A DNA stretch of 64,000 nt, from the NCBI GenBank assembly GCA_038205115.1, contig JBBRCE010000024.1:1-64000 (forward strand). Direction: 5' to 3'. The notes under the pieces were generated by a model. The model did no database searches. It was given only the letters and a program-made list of their open reading frames with translations, and was not told where the DNA came from. Shown here piece after piece: positions 53,580 through 62,801 of the stretch (within the stretch, counting starts at the first letter, position 1; each line of letters begins with the position of its first letter). The translations under genes and the position numbers were made by a program. The DNA comes from JBBRCE01 sp038205115. Lineage in GTDB: Bacteria; Planctomycetota; Planctomycetia; Pirellulales; JBBRCE01.

Positions 53580-54953
53580 ATGCCGCGATTGCGTTTTTCG
53601 ACCGCGCCTGCCAAGCGTCGGCCACCCGGCCGCGGCGAACTGCTACGTTGGTCGCTGCTGCTACTGATTGCAGCCATCATGCTCGATCAATTGCTGCTAT
53701 ATGGGCTGTGGACGCCGGTGGTGGTTTCTAGCGGATCGATGGCGCCGGCGCTGCTCGGTCCACACGTCAATCTGACCTGCGCGCATTGCAACACGACGTT
53801 CGCCATTGATGCCGACGGCCTGCCACCTAGCGGCGCAGCGCTCTGCCCCAACTGCGGCGCGCGGCAACCGCTGGGCGACGCACGGCGGCAGCGCGGCGAT
53901 CGCGTGCTGGTGAACCGCGCCGCGTACGCCTGGCGTGCGCCGCGCCGCTGGGAAAGGACGGTCTTCCGGTTGCCCGATCAGCCGCAATCGATGGCCGTCA
54001 AACGCATCGTCGGCCTGCCCGGCGAGACGATCGAACTTCGCGCCGGCGACGTCTACATCAATGGGCAGCTTGTGCAAAAAACGCTCGACGAATTCCGCCA
54101 ACTAGCGGTGGAAGTTTACAACAGCCAGCACGGGATCACCGACGCCGACGGCACGCCCATCGGTTGGAACCACAATCGGCTGTGGCAATTTCATGCTGGG
54201 CATCTGACGTTCGAATCGTCGGCGGCAACGGGCGGAGATCGGGGGTTGGAGTTTCGCGGTAACCAGATCAGCGAGACGATTGCCTCGACGATTCCGCCGT
54301 CGCCTGCGTTGGGTTTGGACGAGGGCCACTTCTTGCCGCGTCAGCCACTCACCGACGATCTGGGCTACAATCAAAACGTGCAACAGCCGCTATTCGAAGT
54401 CAGCGATTGGTTACTTGAGGGGCGGCTGAATGTCTTTGGCGAGGGCACGCTGCAAGTTATCATGCTTGGGAACCGCGGCCGAAACTTCCATCTTCAAATC
54501 GAACCGAACGAGTCGCGGTGGAAATTGTTCGGCGAGCAGTTCGGTAGGCCGCTCGCCGAAGGCATGCTGCCACGGAAGGCGTCGGACGAAAGCTGGCGGT
54601 TTTGCCTGGCGATGATTGGCGGGCAGGTGTGCGTGCAGTTTGGCGAGCAACAACTTTTCCATTACGATTTCAAGCCTGGGCCCGCGGAATACGCGCACGC
54701 GCCGATCGTGTTTGCCCCGGACCGTGTGAGCGTGGATCTCTCGCAAATTCGTATTGCCCGCGATCTGTACTACCGCAATTCGGCTATGTCCGCCAACTTG
54801 AAGACCGGCCAGACGTTGACACTCGGCAAGAACCAATACATTGTGCTCGGGGATAACAGCGCCATCTCGGACGACAGCCGGTCCTGGCTCAGCAGTCCGT
54901 TCGTGACCCGCACGCAGTTGCTCGGTCGACCGATTTTGCTGCAGCGGCAATGA
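53580..54953 (+). CDS. lepB: Signal peptidase I with zinc ribbon and large insertion
   Basis: A 457-residue protein. One TM helix at about 23-45, then the catalytic Ser53 in SSGSMAP and Lys141 in MAVKRIVGLPGET; the last conserved box LGDNSAISDDSRSW is at 423-436. Between box B and C lies a zinc ribbon with C67, C70, C89 and C92. Between the Lys box and the last box lies an insertion of about 260 residues with beta-rich phrases such as LWQFHAGHLTFESS and NFHLQIEPNESRWKLFG. Normal enzymes have 180-320 residues. It cuts signal peptides from exported proteins. The genes on both sides lie 43 bp away. Confidence 0.9.
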   Translation: MPRLRFSTAPAKRRPPGRGELLRWSLLLLIAAIMLDQLLLYGLWTPVVVSSGSMAPALLGPHVNLTCAHCNTTFAIDADGLPPSGAALCPNCGARQPLGDARRQRGDRVLVNRAAYAWRAPRRWERTVFRLPDQPQSMAVKRIVGLPGETIELRAGDVYINGQLVQKTLDEFRQLAVEVYNSQHGITDADGTPIGWNHNRLWQFHAGHLTFESSAATGGDRGLEFRGNQISETIASTIPPSPALGLDEGHFLPRQPLTDDLGYNQNVQQPLFEVSDWLLEGRLNVFGEGTLQVIMLGNRGRNFHLQIEPNESRWKLFGEQFGRPLAEGMLPRKASDESWRFCLAMIGGQVCVQFGEQQLFHYDFKPGPAEYAHAPIVFAPDRVSVDLSQIRIARDLYYRNSAMSANLKTGQTLTLGKNQYIVLGDNSAISDDSRSWLSSPFVTRTQLLGRPILLQRQ

Positions 54954-54996
54954 TTTTTTACCAGCGACCGTACGGTATTGTTTCGATCATGGCATC

Positions 54997-55500
54997 ATGA
55001 CTCACCATCCGGCCGCCGCCAGCGACGAGCAATTGTGGGCCGAGTGCGAGGTGCGACGGTTGCGCCGATCAGGTCCGGGCGGTCAGCATCGCAACAAGGT
55101 CGAGACGGCCATCAGTCTGCGGCATTTGCCGACGGGCGTGACGGCCGAAGCCAGCGAACGCCGCAGCCAGGCCCAAAACCGGGCGATGGCGTTGTTTCGA
55201 TTGCGTGTGAACCTGGCGATTGAATTACGCACGGCCATCGACGACGTCTACCGGCCTAGCGTGCTGTGGCAGTCGCGCTGCCGCGGCGTGCTGAAAGTCA
55301 GTCCCACGAGCGACGACCTGCCGGCGCTATTGGCTGAATCGCTCGATGTGCTGGCCGCCTGCGACTTCAATCCGAAGCTTGCCGCCGAACGCTTGGGCTG
55401 TACGCCATCGCAATTGATACGCCTGCTGAAGGTCGAACCTCGCGGGCTGCAGTGGGTGAACCAACAGCGTGCACTTCGGCAACTGCACACGCTGAAATGA
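54997..55500 (+). CDS. Release-factor-like GGQ protein with helical C-terminal domain
   Basis: A 167-residue protein. The RF-1 catalytic domain has GGQ at 28-30 in RRSGPGGQHRNKVET and continues to about 85 (RSQAQNRAMALFRLRVNLA). The second half (about 100-160) is helical and holds a helix-turn-helix-like phrase AAERLGCTPSQLIRLLKVEP. It lacks both the codon-recognition domain of RF1/RF2 and the basic tail of ArfB. Peptidyl-tRNA hydrolysis on the ribosome is likely, but how it finds its target is unknown. The gene follows lepB by 43 bp. Confidence 0.85.
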   Translation: MTHHPAAASDEQLWAECEVRRLRRSGPGGQHRNKVETAISLRHLPTGVTAEASERRSQAQNRAMALFRLRVNLAIELRTAIDDVYRPSVLWQSRCRGVLKVSPTSDDLPALLAESLDVLAACDFNPKLAAERLGCTPSQLIRLLKVEPRGLQWVNQQRALRQLHTLK

Positions 55501-55550
55501 GGCGCGCTGCGCGATTTGATCGGCCACGCTGCAACCGCATCCAGCAGCGT

Positions 55551-56621
55551 TCACTGGCCGCGAAGCGTTTGCGCATGCCGCTGAAACTGCTCAAGCCAGG
55601 CCCATTGCAGGCGGTCGGCTTTTTCGGACGATTGTTGCAGTTGCTCCAGCGGCCGCCCCCAGTAGAAGCTGATCCAACCGCAGGCCAGCGGCTTGGATTT
55701 TTCGACAAACTCCAGCAACTCGCCCGCCGAACATTCCATCGGAAACATTTCTTCCACAATCAGCGGCTTGCCCAGCGCGTAATGCTTAAGTGTGGACAGA
55801 TCTTGATCGAGCTTGCCGCTCTTCGGATAGAGATGCACGCTCATGTAATCGACTTCGGGCGCAACGCCCTTGAGCATCTGTTGATTGGGGAGTGGCAACA
55901 GGCCGACGGTCACCAGACGCCGCGGATCTTGTTGGTGAATGGCGTCGACCAACATGTGCGTCCAGGCGCGCCAGACATCGGCCGGGTGGCGGTCGCCAGC
56001 GTCCAGCGCAATGTGCTGCAGATAATGAAAGCCACCCAGTTCGGCCGGATGCACCCACTGGCCGGGCTTAAGTTTGCTGCCCATCACCGGCTCGTTGATC
56101 AGATCGAAATTTAGCACGCCGGGCCTGCCGGCGCAACGTTTGGCAACGGCGCGCCAGAACGCGGCTTGCGCGGCCCAGCGCTGGTTTTCTTCGAGCCCGG
56201 CATACCAGGCCGGCTCGTCTGTCAGCCGATAACAGGCTAAACCGGTGATATCCAGATACAGTTCCAACTCTTCGGCCAGCGCGACGAGTTTTTCGAGTCG
56301 CGCCAGCGAAGCCTCGTTGGGCCGATCGGCCGCGTCCATGAACTTGCCAAACTGTAGATGCACGCGGACAACATTCGCGCCGAGCCTTTTCATCGTGCGA
56401 AAATCTGCAGCAACGGTCTGCCACTCGGCGTCCCAGTAGTCTTCGATCAACCGCAGTTTATAATCGCGATCGTAATTGAACCCCCAGGGCGTAAAGCGCT
56501 GTTGCGACTTGGCCAGCACAAAACCACGGCCGTCTTTTGAAATGGCAATTGGCTCTACGGCCGCAGCCGAAGAGGCGAACGCCGCTAGCGTGATCAGGCA
56601 GACGATGATCCGTACGCGCAT
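55551..56621 (-). CDS. Exported glycoside hydrolase family 5-like enzyme
   Basis: A 356-residue protein with a signal peptide ending near AAAVE. The (beta/alpha)8 barrel of clan GH-A is seen: GANVVRVHLQFGKF, ITGLACYRL, the acid/base Glu177 in FDLINEPVM and the nucleophile Glu290 (or 291) in PLIVEEMFPM. HLYPKSG lies between them. This is the cellulase-like family 5 layout; the polysaccharide or glycoside is unknown. It is the last gene of a minus-strand run with the heme-binding protein and the sulfatase, all exported. Confidence 0.85.
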   Translation of the reverse strand: MRVRIIVCLITLAAFASSAAAVEPIAISKDGRGFVLAKSQQRFTPWGFNYDRDYKLRLIEDYWDAEWQTVAADFRTMKRLGANVVRVHLQFGKFMDAADRPNEASLARLEKLVALAEELELYLDITGLACYRLTDEPAWYAGLEENQRWAAQAAFWRAVAKRCAGRPGVLNFDLINEPVMGSKLKPGQWVHPAELGGFHYLQHIALDAGDRHPADVWRAWTHMLVDAIHQQDPRRLVTVGLLPLPNQQMLKGVAPEVDYMSVHLYPKSGKLDQDLSTLKHYALGKPLIVEEMFPMECSAGELLEFVEKSKPLACGWISFYWGRPLEQLQQSSEKADRLQWAWLEQFQRHAQTLRGQ

Positions 56622-56665
56622 AGTAGGCTGCTCCGGACAACGGGTTTAACGGCGGATTTCAGCAT

Positions 56666-57964
56666 TTATTTTTTGGCCTCGCTGCCGACTTCGCTGGCGC
56701 CGGGCAGCAGTTTGGCGGCCGCTTCTTCCGGCGGGCGATCGAGAATTAAGAACGAAAACAAATCGACCAACTCGGCCGATTTGAGTTGCTTCTCGACGCC
56801 TTCAGGCATCAGCGAGAGTTTGCTGACGTGCGATTCTTCGATGTCGTCACGAACGATGGTTTCGACTTTGCCGCCTGCGAGCCTGAGCACCAACCGCTGC
56901 GGGCTGTCTTCGGTTAACAGTCCGGTCAGCACGCGGCCGTCGGTGGTTTGAATATCAACCGCCTGAAATGCGGCACCGATCACCAAACTGGGGTCCAGCA
57001 CATTGGACAGCAATTGCTCGTACGAGGCGCGGCCGTTGGCTGTAATTTCCGGGCCGACGTCCTGGCCTTCGCCATAAATCTTGTGGCACTGGCCGCAGAG
57101 CCTGTTGAAGACCAGCCGGCCGCTTTTTGGGTTGCCCACCGGCGTGGTTTTGAGCAGTTGACGCACCTGCGCGATCACAACCTCGCGCTGTGGATTGCGA
57201 TCTTTGCGAACGGTGCCCCAGTGGCGTTTGATGATGTCCAGCGAGGCGGCGTCTTTGGTCTCGATCAGTTTGCGAATTTGATTCACTCCGAGCGCCGACG
57301 TGGGAATTTTGTCGGCGTCGATGGCGGCCAATAATTGCTGGCTCCAGGCTGGACGTTGGGTCAGAACTTCGATGGCTCGGGGTTGCAAATCGGCTTCCAG
57401 AGTGGCGTAACTGTTGAGCAGTATCGGCGCAATCTGGGCCTGGTCGCACTTGCCGAGCGAAGCAATCAACTTGCCGCGCAGCTCGACGGAGTTGTCTTTG
57501 GAATCCGCCAACGTTTTTTTTAACAGTGGCAGCACAGCCGGATCGCCGGCCGAGAGTAACGCTTGGGCCGCGCGTAGCCGAAGATCGGCCGTTGCAGCCG
57601 TGTCGACCAGCATCCGCCTCGCGGCCGTTGACGCTGTCGGGTTTTGCCAATGCGCGGCCAGCAGCACGGCATCCGCGTGCAGCGGATGTCCCGCGTCGAG
57701 CAGAGCCGGCTTGAGCAGCGCGTCCAAACGCGGTTCGATGATCTTGAGCTGATCGGCCGACAGCTCGCGGCTTTCCAGCTTGCCGGCGATAATCTGCAAA
57801 CAATCGCGGGCCGAGTTGGGCTCGCCGGTTCGATCATTCAGCAGGATTTCCAGCAGCGAAATCATCGTCGCCGTATCGTCGGCAGCCCTGACTCGTTTGG
57901 CGCAGGTTGGCGCGCAAACGAGCACGGCGACCAGACTCAACGCTAAAGCTGACTTCCAGCGCAT
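56666..57964 (-). CDS. Exported heme-binding protein with single c-type heme domain
   Basis: A 432-residue protein starting at ATG giving MRWKSALALS, with a signal peptide ending near VRAAD. Residues about 35-250 are helical HEAT-like repeats. The heme c site CGQCH is at 290-294 inside RLVFNRLCGQCHKIYGEG, followed by VGPEITANGR and a C-terminal stretch (TTDGRVLTGLLTED) of the type planctomycete heme-binding proteins share. In relatives this part is joined to a PVC-type dehydrogenase; here it stands alone. Lies 44 bp ahead of the GH5 gene and 66 bp behind the sulfatase. Confidence 0.85.
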   Translation of the reverse strand: MRWKSALALSLVAVLVCAPTCAKRVRAADDTATMISLLEILLNDRTGEPNSARDCLQIIAGKLESRELSADQLKIIEPRLDALLKPALLDAGHPLHADAVLLAAHWQNPTASTAARRMLVDTAATADLRLRAAQALLSAGDPAVLPLLKKTLADSKDNSVELRGKLIASLGKCDQAQIAPILLNSYATLEADLQPRAIEVLTQRPAWSQQLLAAIDADKIPTSALGVNQIRKLIETKDAASLDIIKRHWGTVRKDRNPQREVVIAQVRQLLKTTPVGNPKSGRLVFNRLCGQCHKIYGEGQDVGPEITANGRASYEQLLSNVLDPSLVIGAAFQAVDIQTTDGRVLTGLLTEDSPQRLVLRLAGGKVETIVRDDIEESHVSKLSLMPEGVEKQLKSAELVDLFSFLILDRPPEEAAAKLLPGASEVGSEAKK

Positions 57965-58030
57965 GGTATCAACTCGCAAACCAAGCGACCTCAACCTGAC
58001 CACGCCATCGCCGCAGGTGATAAACGGGCG

Positions 58031-59608
58031 TCACGACTTGGGCTTTGGCAGAGATTCGGGGGGATCGACCGCGGGTACTTTCAGTTCCCCCCGTAGCTTG
58101 CTGAGTTGCGACTCCAGTTGCTTGCGGGTTTCGGCGTAGCTGGGATCGTTGAAGACGTCTTTCATTTCATGCGGGTCGCTGTTCAGATCGAACATTTCCC
58201 AATAGGCGAATTCCGGCTCATAAAAATGCACCAGCTTGTAGCGATCGGTGATCACGCCGTACTGGCGGGCAACATTGTGCGGGCCCGGCCGCTCGTAGTA
58301 GTGGTAGTAAAAGCCCTTGCGCCAGTCGTCGGGCGTGTGGCCTGCGAGAATTGGGCGCAGGCTTTTGCCCTGCATGTCGGGCGGGATTTTCTGCCCCGCG
58401 GCATCCAGCAGGGTTTCGGCAAAGTCGAGATTGGAAACAATGTCTTTATTGACGCTGCCGGGCTTCGTCACACCGGGCCAACGCACGAGCAGCGGCGCGC
58501 GGAGCGATTCTTCGAAAATCCAACGCTTGTCGAACCAGCCATGCTCGCCCAGATAAAAGCCTTGGTCGGACGAGTAGACCACAATCGTGTTGTCGGTCAG
58601 TTTTTCGTCGTCGAGATATTGCAGGAGTTTGCCCACACTTTCATCTACGGACTTCAGGCAACCGAGGTAGTCGTGCATGTAGCGGTTGTATTTCCAGCGG
58701 ACCAGATCGTCGCCTTGGAGATTTGCCTGGCGAAACTTTTCGTTTCGCGGCTCGTAGTAGGCGTTCCAGACTTTGAGTTGCTGTTCGTCGAGACCCGCGT
58801 GTTTGTCCAACTTGAGGTCGTGCGCCGTCATGGTCTTGGCGATCGTCATATCCTGTTTTTTTTCGGCCTTGCCGCGACCCGAGTAATCATCCAGCAGCGA
58901 ATCCGGCGCGGGGTAAACGCGATCGGCATCAAAATCCAAATACTTGAGGTTTGGTTCCCAGGAGCGATGCGGCGCCTTGTGTTGGCACATCAGCAAAAAC
59001 GGTTTGGATTTGTCTCGCTGTTTCAACCAGTCCAAACTGTACTCGGTAATCAGATCGGTCACGTAACCTTCTCGCTTGGTATTTTTACCGTTGCGAACCA
59101 TCGGCGGGTTGTAGTACTGGCCTTGGCCCGGCAGGATGTCCCAAAAATCGAAACCCGTCGGATCGGAGACCAAATGCCATTTGCCGATCATGGCCGTCTG
59201 ATAGCCGGCCGCTTGTAGCAGCTTGGGCATGGTCTGTTGCGAACCATCGAAGCGACCGCGGTTGTTGTCGTAAAAACCATTGGCGTGGCTATACTTGCCC
59301 GTCATTACCACCGCTCGGCTCGGACCGCAGATTGAATTGGTGACCAGGCAGCGATCGAATCGCATGCCTTCTTTGCCGATGCGGTCGATGTTGGGCGTCT
59401 CGATCAGCTTGCGCGGATCGTGATAGGCGCTGATCGCCTGATACGCATGATCGTCGGAAAAAATGAAGACGATATTCGGCGGTTGCTTGGCATCGGCCGC
59501 CACGGCTCGCGGCGTGGTCATTGGCGCGAGCAGCGCCAGCGCGATCAAAATCAGCCAAAAGAGACGAACGGGACGGTGCCAAGAATTGCCAGGAGTTGCG
59601 GCATTCAT
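58031..59608 (-). CDS. Type I sulfatase (exported)
   Basis: A 525-residue protein starting at ATG giving MNAATPGNSW, with a signal peptide ending near AVAAD. The metal Asp pair is in FIFSDDH (Asp52, 53), and the active-site Cys94 that is turned into formylglycine is in SICGPSRAV, the C-x-P-S-R code. GKWHLV and SSDQGFYLGEHGWFDKRW complete the site. It is long for the family only by its tail. It is typical of planctomycetes, which degrade sulfated polysaccharides; the substrate is unknown. A formylglycine-generating enzyme is not in this window. Confidence 0.92.
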   Translation of the reverse strand: MNAATPGNSWHRPVRLFWLILIALALLAPMTTPRAVAADAKQPPNIVFIFSDDHAYQAISAYHDPRKLIETPNIDRIGKEGMRFDRCLVTNSICGPSRAVVMTGKYSHANGFYDNNRGRFDGSQQTMPKLLQAAGYQTAMIGKWHLVSDPTGFDFWDILPGQGQYYNPPMVRNGKNTKREGYVTDLITEYSLDWLKQRDKSKPFLLMCQHKAPHRSWEPNLKYLDFDADRVYPAPDSLLDDYSGRGKAEKKQDMTIAKTMTAHDLKLDKHAGLDEQQLKVWNAYYEPRNEKFRQANLQGDDLVRWKYNRYMHDYLGCLKSVDESVGKLLQYLDDEKLTDNTIVVYSSDQGFYLGEHGWFDKRWIFEESLRAPLLVRWPGVTKPGSVNKDIVSNLDFAETLLDAAGQKIPPDMQGKSLRPILAGHTPDDWRKGFYYHYYERPGPHNVARQYGVITDRYKLVHFYEPEFAYWEMFDLNSDPHEMKDVFNDPSYAETRKQLESQLSKLRGELKVPAVDPPESLPKPKS

Positions 59609-59831
59609 GTGTGTGTGAACCGGGGGTGGGCGTTGTCGATCAGTCGAGCGAGCCGCCGGCAGGCGAGTGAGCGAGTCATTCGGCACTTTGGCGGGCAACA
59701 TTGGGATTGCGATTGTAAGTATTGCGCCCGGCGAACGTCCCGTCAACGTCGCGGCGCCATTTGATCTCACGCAACGGCGATCCGGCTTGCCGTGCGCGAC
59801 GCCCGTTGGTCGACACCGGAAGCGTGAGAAG

Positions 59832-59860
59832 TTGGCGGCCCGGTGGTTATGAAATATAGT
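59832..59860 (+). promoter_or_regulatory. Candidate promoter of the SGNH hydrolase gene
   Basis: TTGGCG (59832-59837) and TATAGT (59855-59860) are 17 bases apart, a good sigma70-type layout. Transcription would start near 59867, about 18 bases ahead of the hairpin at 59885. Confidence 0.5.
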
Positions 59861-59884
59861 AGTGCCACGGATCACGTCGTCCAG

Positions 59885-59906
59885 CGGCAGCGCGGGCTGC
59901 CGTTTT
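59885..59906 (+). terminator. Terminator-like hairpin in the SGNH hydrolase leader
   Basis: CGGCAGC (59885-59891) and GCTGCCG (59896-59902) form a 7-bp GC stem with a 4-base loop, followed at once by TTTT. It lies between the promoter and the start codon, so it could act as an attenuator. Confidence 0.5.
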
Positions 59907-59943
59907 CTGCCTCGGCCCAATCTTTCTCGTGTGGAGGAGTTTC

Positions 59944-60711
59944 ATGAAACGCGCATCGCAATGCTCTTTTCTGTTAGCCTGTTTGTGTTTGACCGCCAAT
60001 GCGCTGGCCGCCGATCCGTCGAAAACGGAGCCGTCGAAAACGGAGCCAGCGAAAACGGAGCCGCCGAAAGTCGCCGCGCCGAAAGCCAACCCGGCCAAGC
60101 CCGCCGCGCCGAAAAAGATCGATCCGGCGATGGTCACAATCTCCGACGATCCCAAGCTGCCGCGGGTGCTGCTAATTGGCGATTCGATTTCCATGGGCTA
60201 CACAGTGCCGGTTCGGAATCAACTGCAAGGCGTGGCCAACGTGCATCGGATTCTCACCAACGGCGCGCACACTAACAACGGCGTCGAAAACATCGACAAG
60301 TGGCTCGCTGACGGCAAGTGGGATGTCATCCACTTTAACTTCGGTTTGCACGATCTCAAGCTGATTGATGGTAAACACCAAGTGGAATTGAACAAATACG
60401 AGCAGAACTTGCAAACGATCGTCGGCAAACTGGAAAAAACCGGCGCCAAGCTGATCTGGGCCAGCACCACGCCTGTGCCGGAGGGCAAGTTGAATCCGCC
60501 GCGTGAGCCGAAGGACGTGCAGCTATTCAATACGGCGGCCAAGAAGATCATGGACGAGCACAAAATTGCCATCGACGATCTGTATACCTTCGTCGTCCCA
60601 CAACAGAAGCAACTGCAGCATCCGGCCGACGTGCATTACAGCAACGCCGGCTATCAGGCATTGGGCGGTGAAGTTGCCAAGAGCATTAAAGAGGCACTCG
60701 GCAAAAAGTAG
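59944..60711 (+). CDS. Exported SGNH/GDSL hydrolase
   Basis: A 255-residue protein with GGAGGAG before the ATG and a signal peptide ending near ALAAD. A low-complexity linker of KTEP repeats follows (25-60). The SGNH esterase domain has Ser81 in LIGDSISMGY, Gly in the NGAHTNNGVEN loop, and the Asp229-His231 pair in HPADVHYSNAGY. Block III (Asn) is HFNFGLHDLK. Members take acyl or acetyl groups off sugars or lipids. A leader hairpin may regulate it. Confidence 0.88.
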   Translation: MKRASQCSFLLACLCLTANALAADPSKTEPSKTEPAKTEPPKVAAPKANPAKPAAPKKIDPAMVTISDDPKLPRVLLIGDSISMGYTVPVRNQLQGVANVHRILTNGAHTNNGVENIDKWLADGKWDVIHFNFGLHDLKLIDGKHQVELNKYEQNLQTIVGKLEKTGAKLIWASTTPVPEGKLNPPREPKDVQLFNTAAKKIMDEHKIAIDDLYTFVVPQQKQLQHPADVHYSNAGYQALGGEVAKSIKEALGKK

Positions 60712-60891
60712 CCACAAGCTCGGCGTGTCGACTGATCGTCGCGTCGCGGATTCCCCGTTTCCAGCCAACTGAACTAATCAAATCCACGCGTTCATGGTAA
60801 AATGAGTTCTCCGGAACTCGCTGCGCGCGTTCCGCTTAACATTGACCGCCTGCGAGCTTAGCGGCTCGCTGAACCTCAAAGGAATATCGAA

Positions 60892-61641
60892 ATGGCCAGT
60901 GCTAATCCCGCGATGAATGCCGATGTTTGGGGCCGCGCGACATTCGCCGAGGGCCGGTCGCAAACCATGACCCTGCAAGGTACGGTCAGTAAGACCGCTC
61001 TGCTAGTCGTGATCATGCTGGTGGCCGCCGCGTTTACTTGGACGAAAGCGATGGGCGAAGATCTCAGCCTGGCCTACGGCTTAACGATTGCCGGCGCGAT
61101 TGGCGGTCTGATCCTATCGCTGGTGACGATCTTCGTTCCCAAAGTTTCGCCGTATACGTCTCCGCTGTATGCCGGCTGCGAAGGCCTGTTTTTGGGCGCA
61201 GTTTCTGCCTCGTTCGAGCAACGGATGCCGGGCATTGTCTCGCAAGCCATTGGCCTCAGCATGGGTGTCCTGCTGACGATGTTGACGCTATACGGCACCG
61301 GCCTGGTGCGCGCGACCGAGAAGTTCAAGACCGGCGTAATCGCGGCAACTGGCGCGATCGCCTTGGTCTATCTGGCGTCGTTTGCCATGCGATTTTTTGG
61401 GTACTCGATGCCATTTATCCACGACACCGGCATCTACGGGATCGGCTTCTCGCTGGTGGTAGTGGTCGTGGCCGCGTTGAATTTGATCTTGGATTTCGAC
61501 TTCATCGAACAAGGCGTGCGATTGGAAGCGCCCAAATACATGGAATGGTATGGCGGCTTTAGCCTGCTGGTGACGCTGGTTTGGATGTACCTGGAAATCT
61601 TGCGTTTGCTCGCCAAAATTCAAGGCGGCAACCGAAACTAA
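60892..61641 (+). CDS. Bax inhibitor-1/YccA family membrane protein
   Basis: A 249-residue protein with AAGGAAT upstream. After a 30-residue soluble start come seven hydrophobic helices, with family phrases YAGCEGLFLGAVSASFE and LNLILDFDFIEQG, the last with the Asp/Glu of the calcium-leak channel pH sensor (DFDFIE). The protein ends in a charged tail. It is thought to be a calcium or pH-gated membrane leak protein in bacteria. Neighbours do not explain its role. Confidence 0.9.
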   Translation: MASANPAMNADVWGRATFAEGRSQTMTLQGTVSKTALLVVIMLVAAAFTWTKAMGEDLSLAYGLTIAGAIGGLILSLVTIFVPKVSPYTSPLYAGCEGLFLGAVSASFEQRMPGIVSQAIGLSMGVLLTMLTLYGTGLVRATEKFKTGVIAATGAIALVYLASFAMRFFGYSMPFIHDTGIYGIGFSLVVVVVAALNLILDFDFIEQGVRLEAPKYMEWYGGFSLLVTLVWMYLEILRLLAKIQGGNRN

Positions 61642-61687
61642 CGCCGACGACTGCGTCTTCGCCATCTCGCCCGCACGAAAGCCCCGC

Positions 61688-62794
61688 ATGCAGAATCTGG
61701 TCTATTATCTCGATCGTCCGGGCGGAACATTCTCCGCGCGGCAAGAACCGATTGGTGATCCCGCGCCGGGCGAAATTCGCGTCCGCACGGTGACAACCTC
61801 GGTCTGTCAGTCGGACGTGGTGATTCAGCAGCAAGGTTTGCCGCGCATCAAGCAGTGGCCGGCCGTGCTGCTGCACGAAGCCTGCTGCCGGGTGGACGCG
61901 GTGGGCGCGGGCGTAACCGCTTTTGCGCCCGGCGATCTGGTGGGCCTGGGCTGCGACATTCCCTGCGGCGATCTGAATTGCATTTATTGCGGCGAGCAGG
62001 GCACCGGCGATTGGACCAGTTGCCCACGAACGCAGGCCACGGGGCATGAGTTTCCGGGGTTTGCCCGCGCGCAGGCGATTCTGCCCGACTGGTTTGTCAG
62101 ACTGGGGCCGATCGTTAAGTTTCCGGCCGGATTCAATCCGGCGCAGGCTTGTCAATTAGAGCCGCTGGCCTGTTGTTTGGAAGGCATGACGCGGGTCAAT
62201 TATTGCATCGAGAATCGAATTGTGGTGCTGATCGGCGCGGGCTCGCAAAGCACCTATGCGCTACAGTGCGCGCAAGCGATGGGCGCGCGAAAAGTCATCA
62301 TGATCAATCGCGGCGCGGAACGGTTGGATCGCGTGATCCGCGATTTTGGCGATGCCCAGACCGTTGGACTGCGGTGGGACGAAAACATCGTCGAGGCCGT
62401 TCGCCGCGAATGTCAGCCGTTTAACGAGCCGCACTTCGTGATGGTCAACGCTTCGGCCGCCGCCGCCTACGAGTTGGCGCCCCGGCTGATGGGTTACGGT
62501 ACCGTGCTCGACGCGCATGCCGGCGTGAAGGGCGCGGGCGGCAAGCCGCGCCTGGCGCACGAGGTGGACTTGAACAACGACATCCACTATCGCCTGCAAT
62601 GCTACCAGGCCACGCACGGCTCCAGCATGCGCGGCATTCGGCTGGCGCATGAATTACTCGTGCAAGGCCGGCTGCCGAAAATCGATCTGATGACCAATCC
62701 CAGCGAACGTTTTCCGCACACGCAGCTCGCTGCAGCGCTCTCGCGCGCGGCCGATTCCGACAGTCTAAAAGTGATTGTCGATTGGGCTCTGTAG
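61688..62794 (+). CDS. Zinc-dependent alcohol dehydrogenase-like protein (MDR superfamily)
   Basis: A 368-residue protein. The catalytic zinc site is Cys40 (TTSVCQSD) and His63-Glu64 (LLHEACC), with Glu158 or Cys161 (LEPLACC) as third ligand. A structural-zinc-like lobe with Cys in CDIPC, CIYC and SCP (89-112) is present. The Rossmann part has IGAGSQSTYALQCAQAMGA at about 186-204. The substrate alcohol or sugar is unknown. Its stop lies 8 bp from that of the convergent PQQ gene. Confidence 0.85.
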   Translation: MQNLVYYLDRPGGTFSARQEPIGDPAPGEIRVRTVTTSVCQSDVVIQQQGLPRIKQWPAVLLHEACCRVDAVGAGVTAFAPGDLVGLGCDIPCGDLNCIYCGEQGTGDWTSCPRTQATGHEFPGFARAQAILPDWFVRLGPIVKFPAGFNPAQACQLEPLACCLEGMTRVNYCIENRIVVLIGAGSQSTYALQCAQAMGARKVIMINRGAERLDRVIRDFGDAQTVGLRWDENIVEAVRRECQPFNEPHFVMVNASAAAAYELAPRLMGYGTVLDAHAGVKGAGGKPRLAHEVDLNNDIHYRLQCYQATHGSSMRGIRLAHELLVQGRLPKIDLMTNPSERFPHTQLAAALSRAADSDSLKVIVDWAL

Positions 62795-62801
62795 CGCTGC
62801 G

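Larger units (their letters stand above)
59609..59943. other. Divergent intergenic region of sulfatase and SGNH hydrolase
   Basis: No gene is seen. The right part has a plus-strand promoter and a GC-rich hairpin, listed separately. The left part shows no clear promoter for the sulfatase run. Confidence 0.45.

Noticed and set aside
58106..59218. 370-codon plus-strand frame opposite the sulfatase
   Set aside because: Composition is random and the sulfatase signature is on the other strand.
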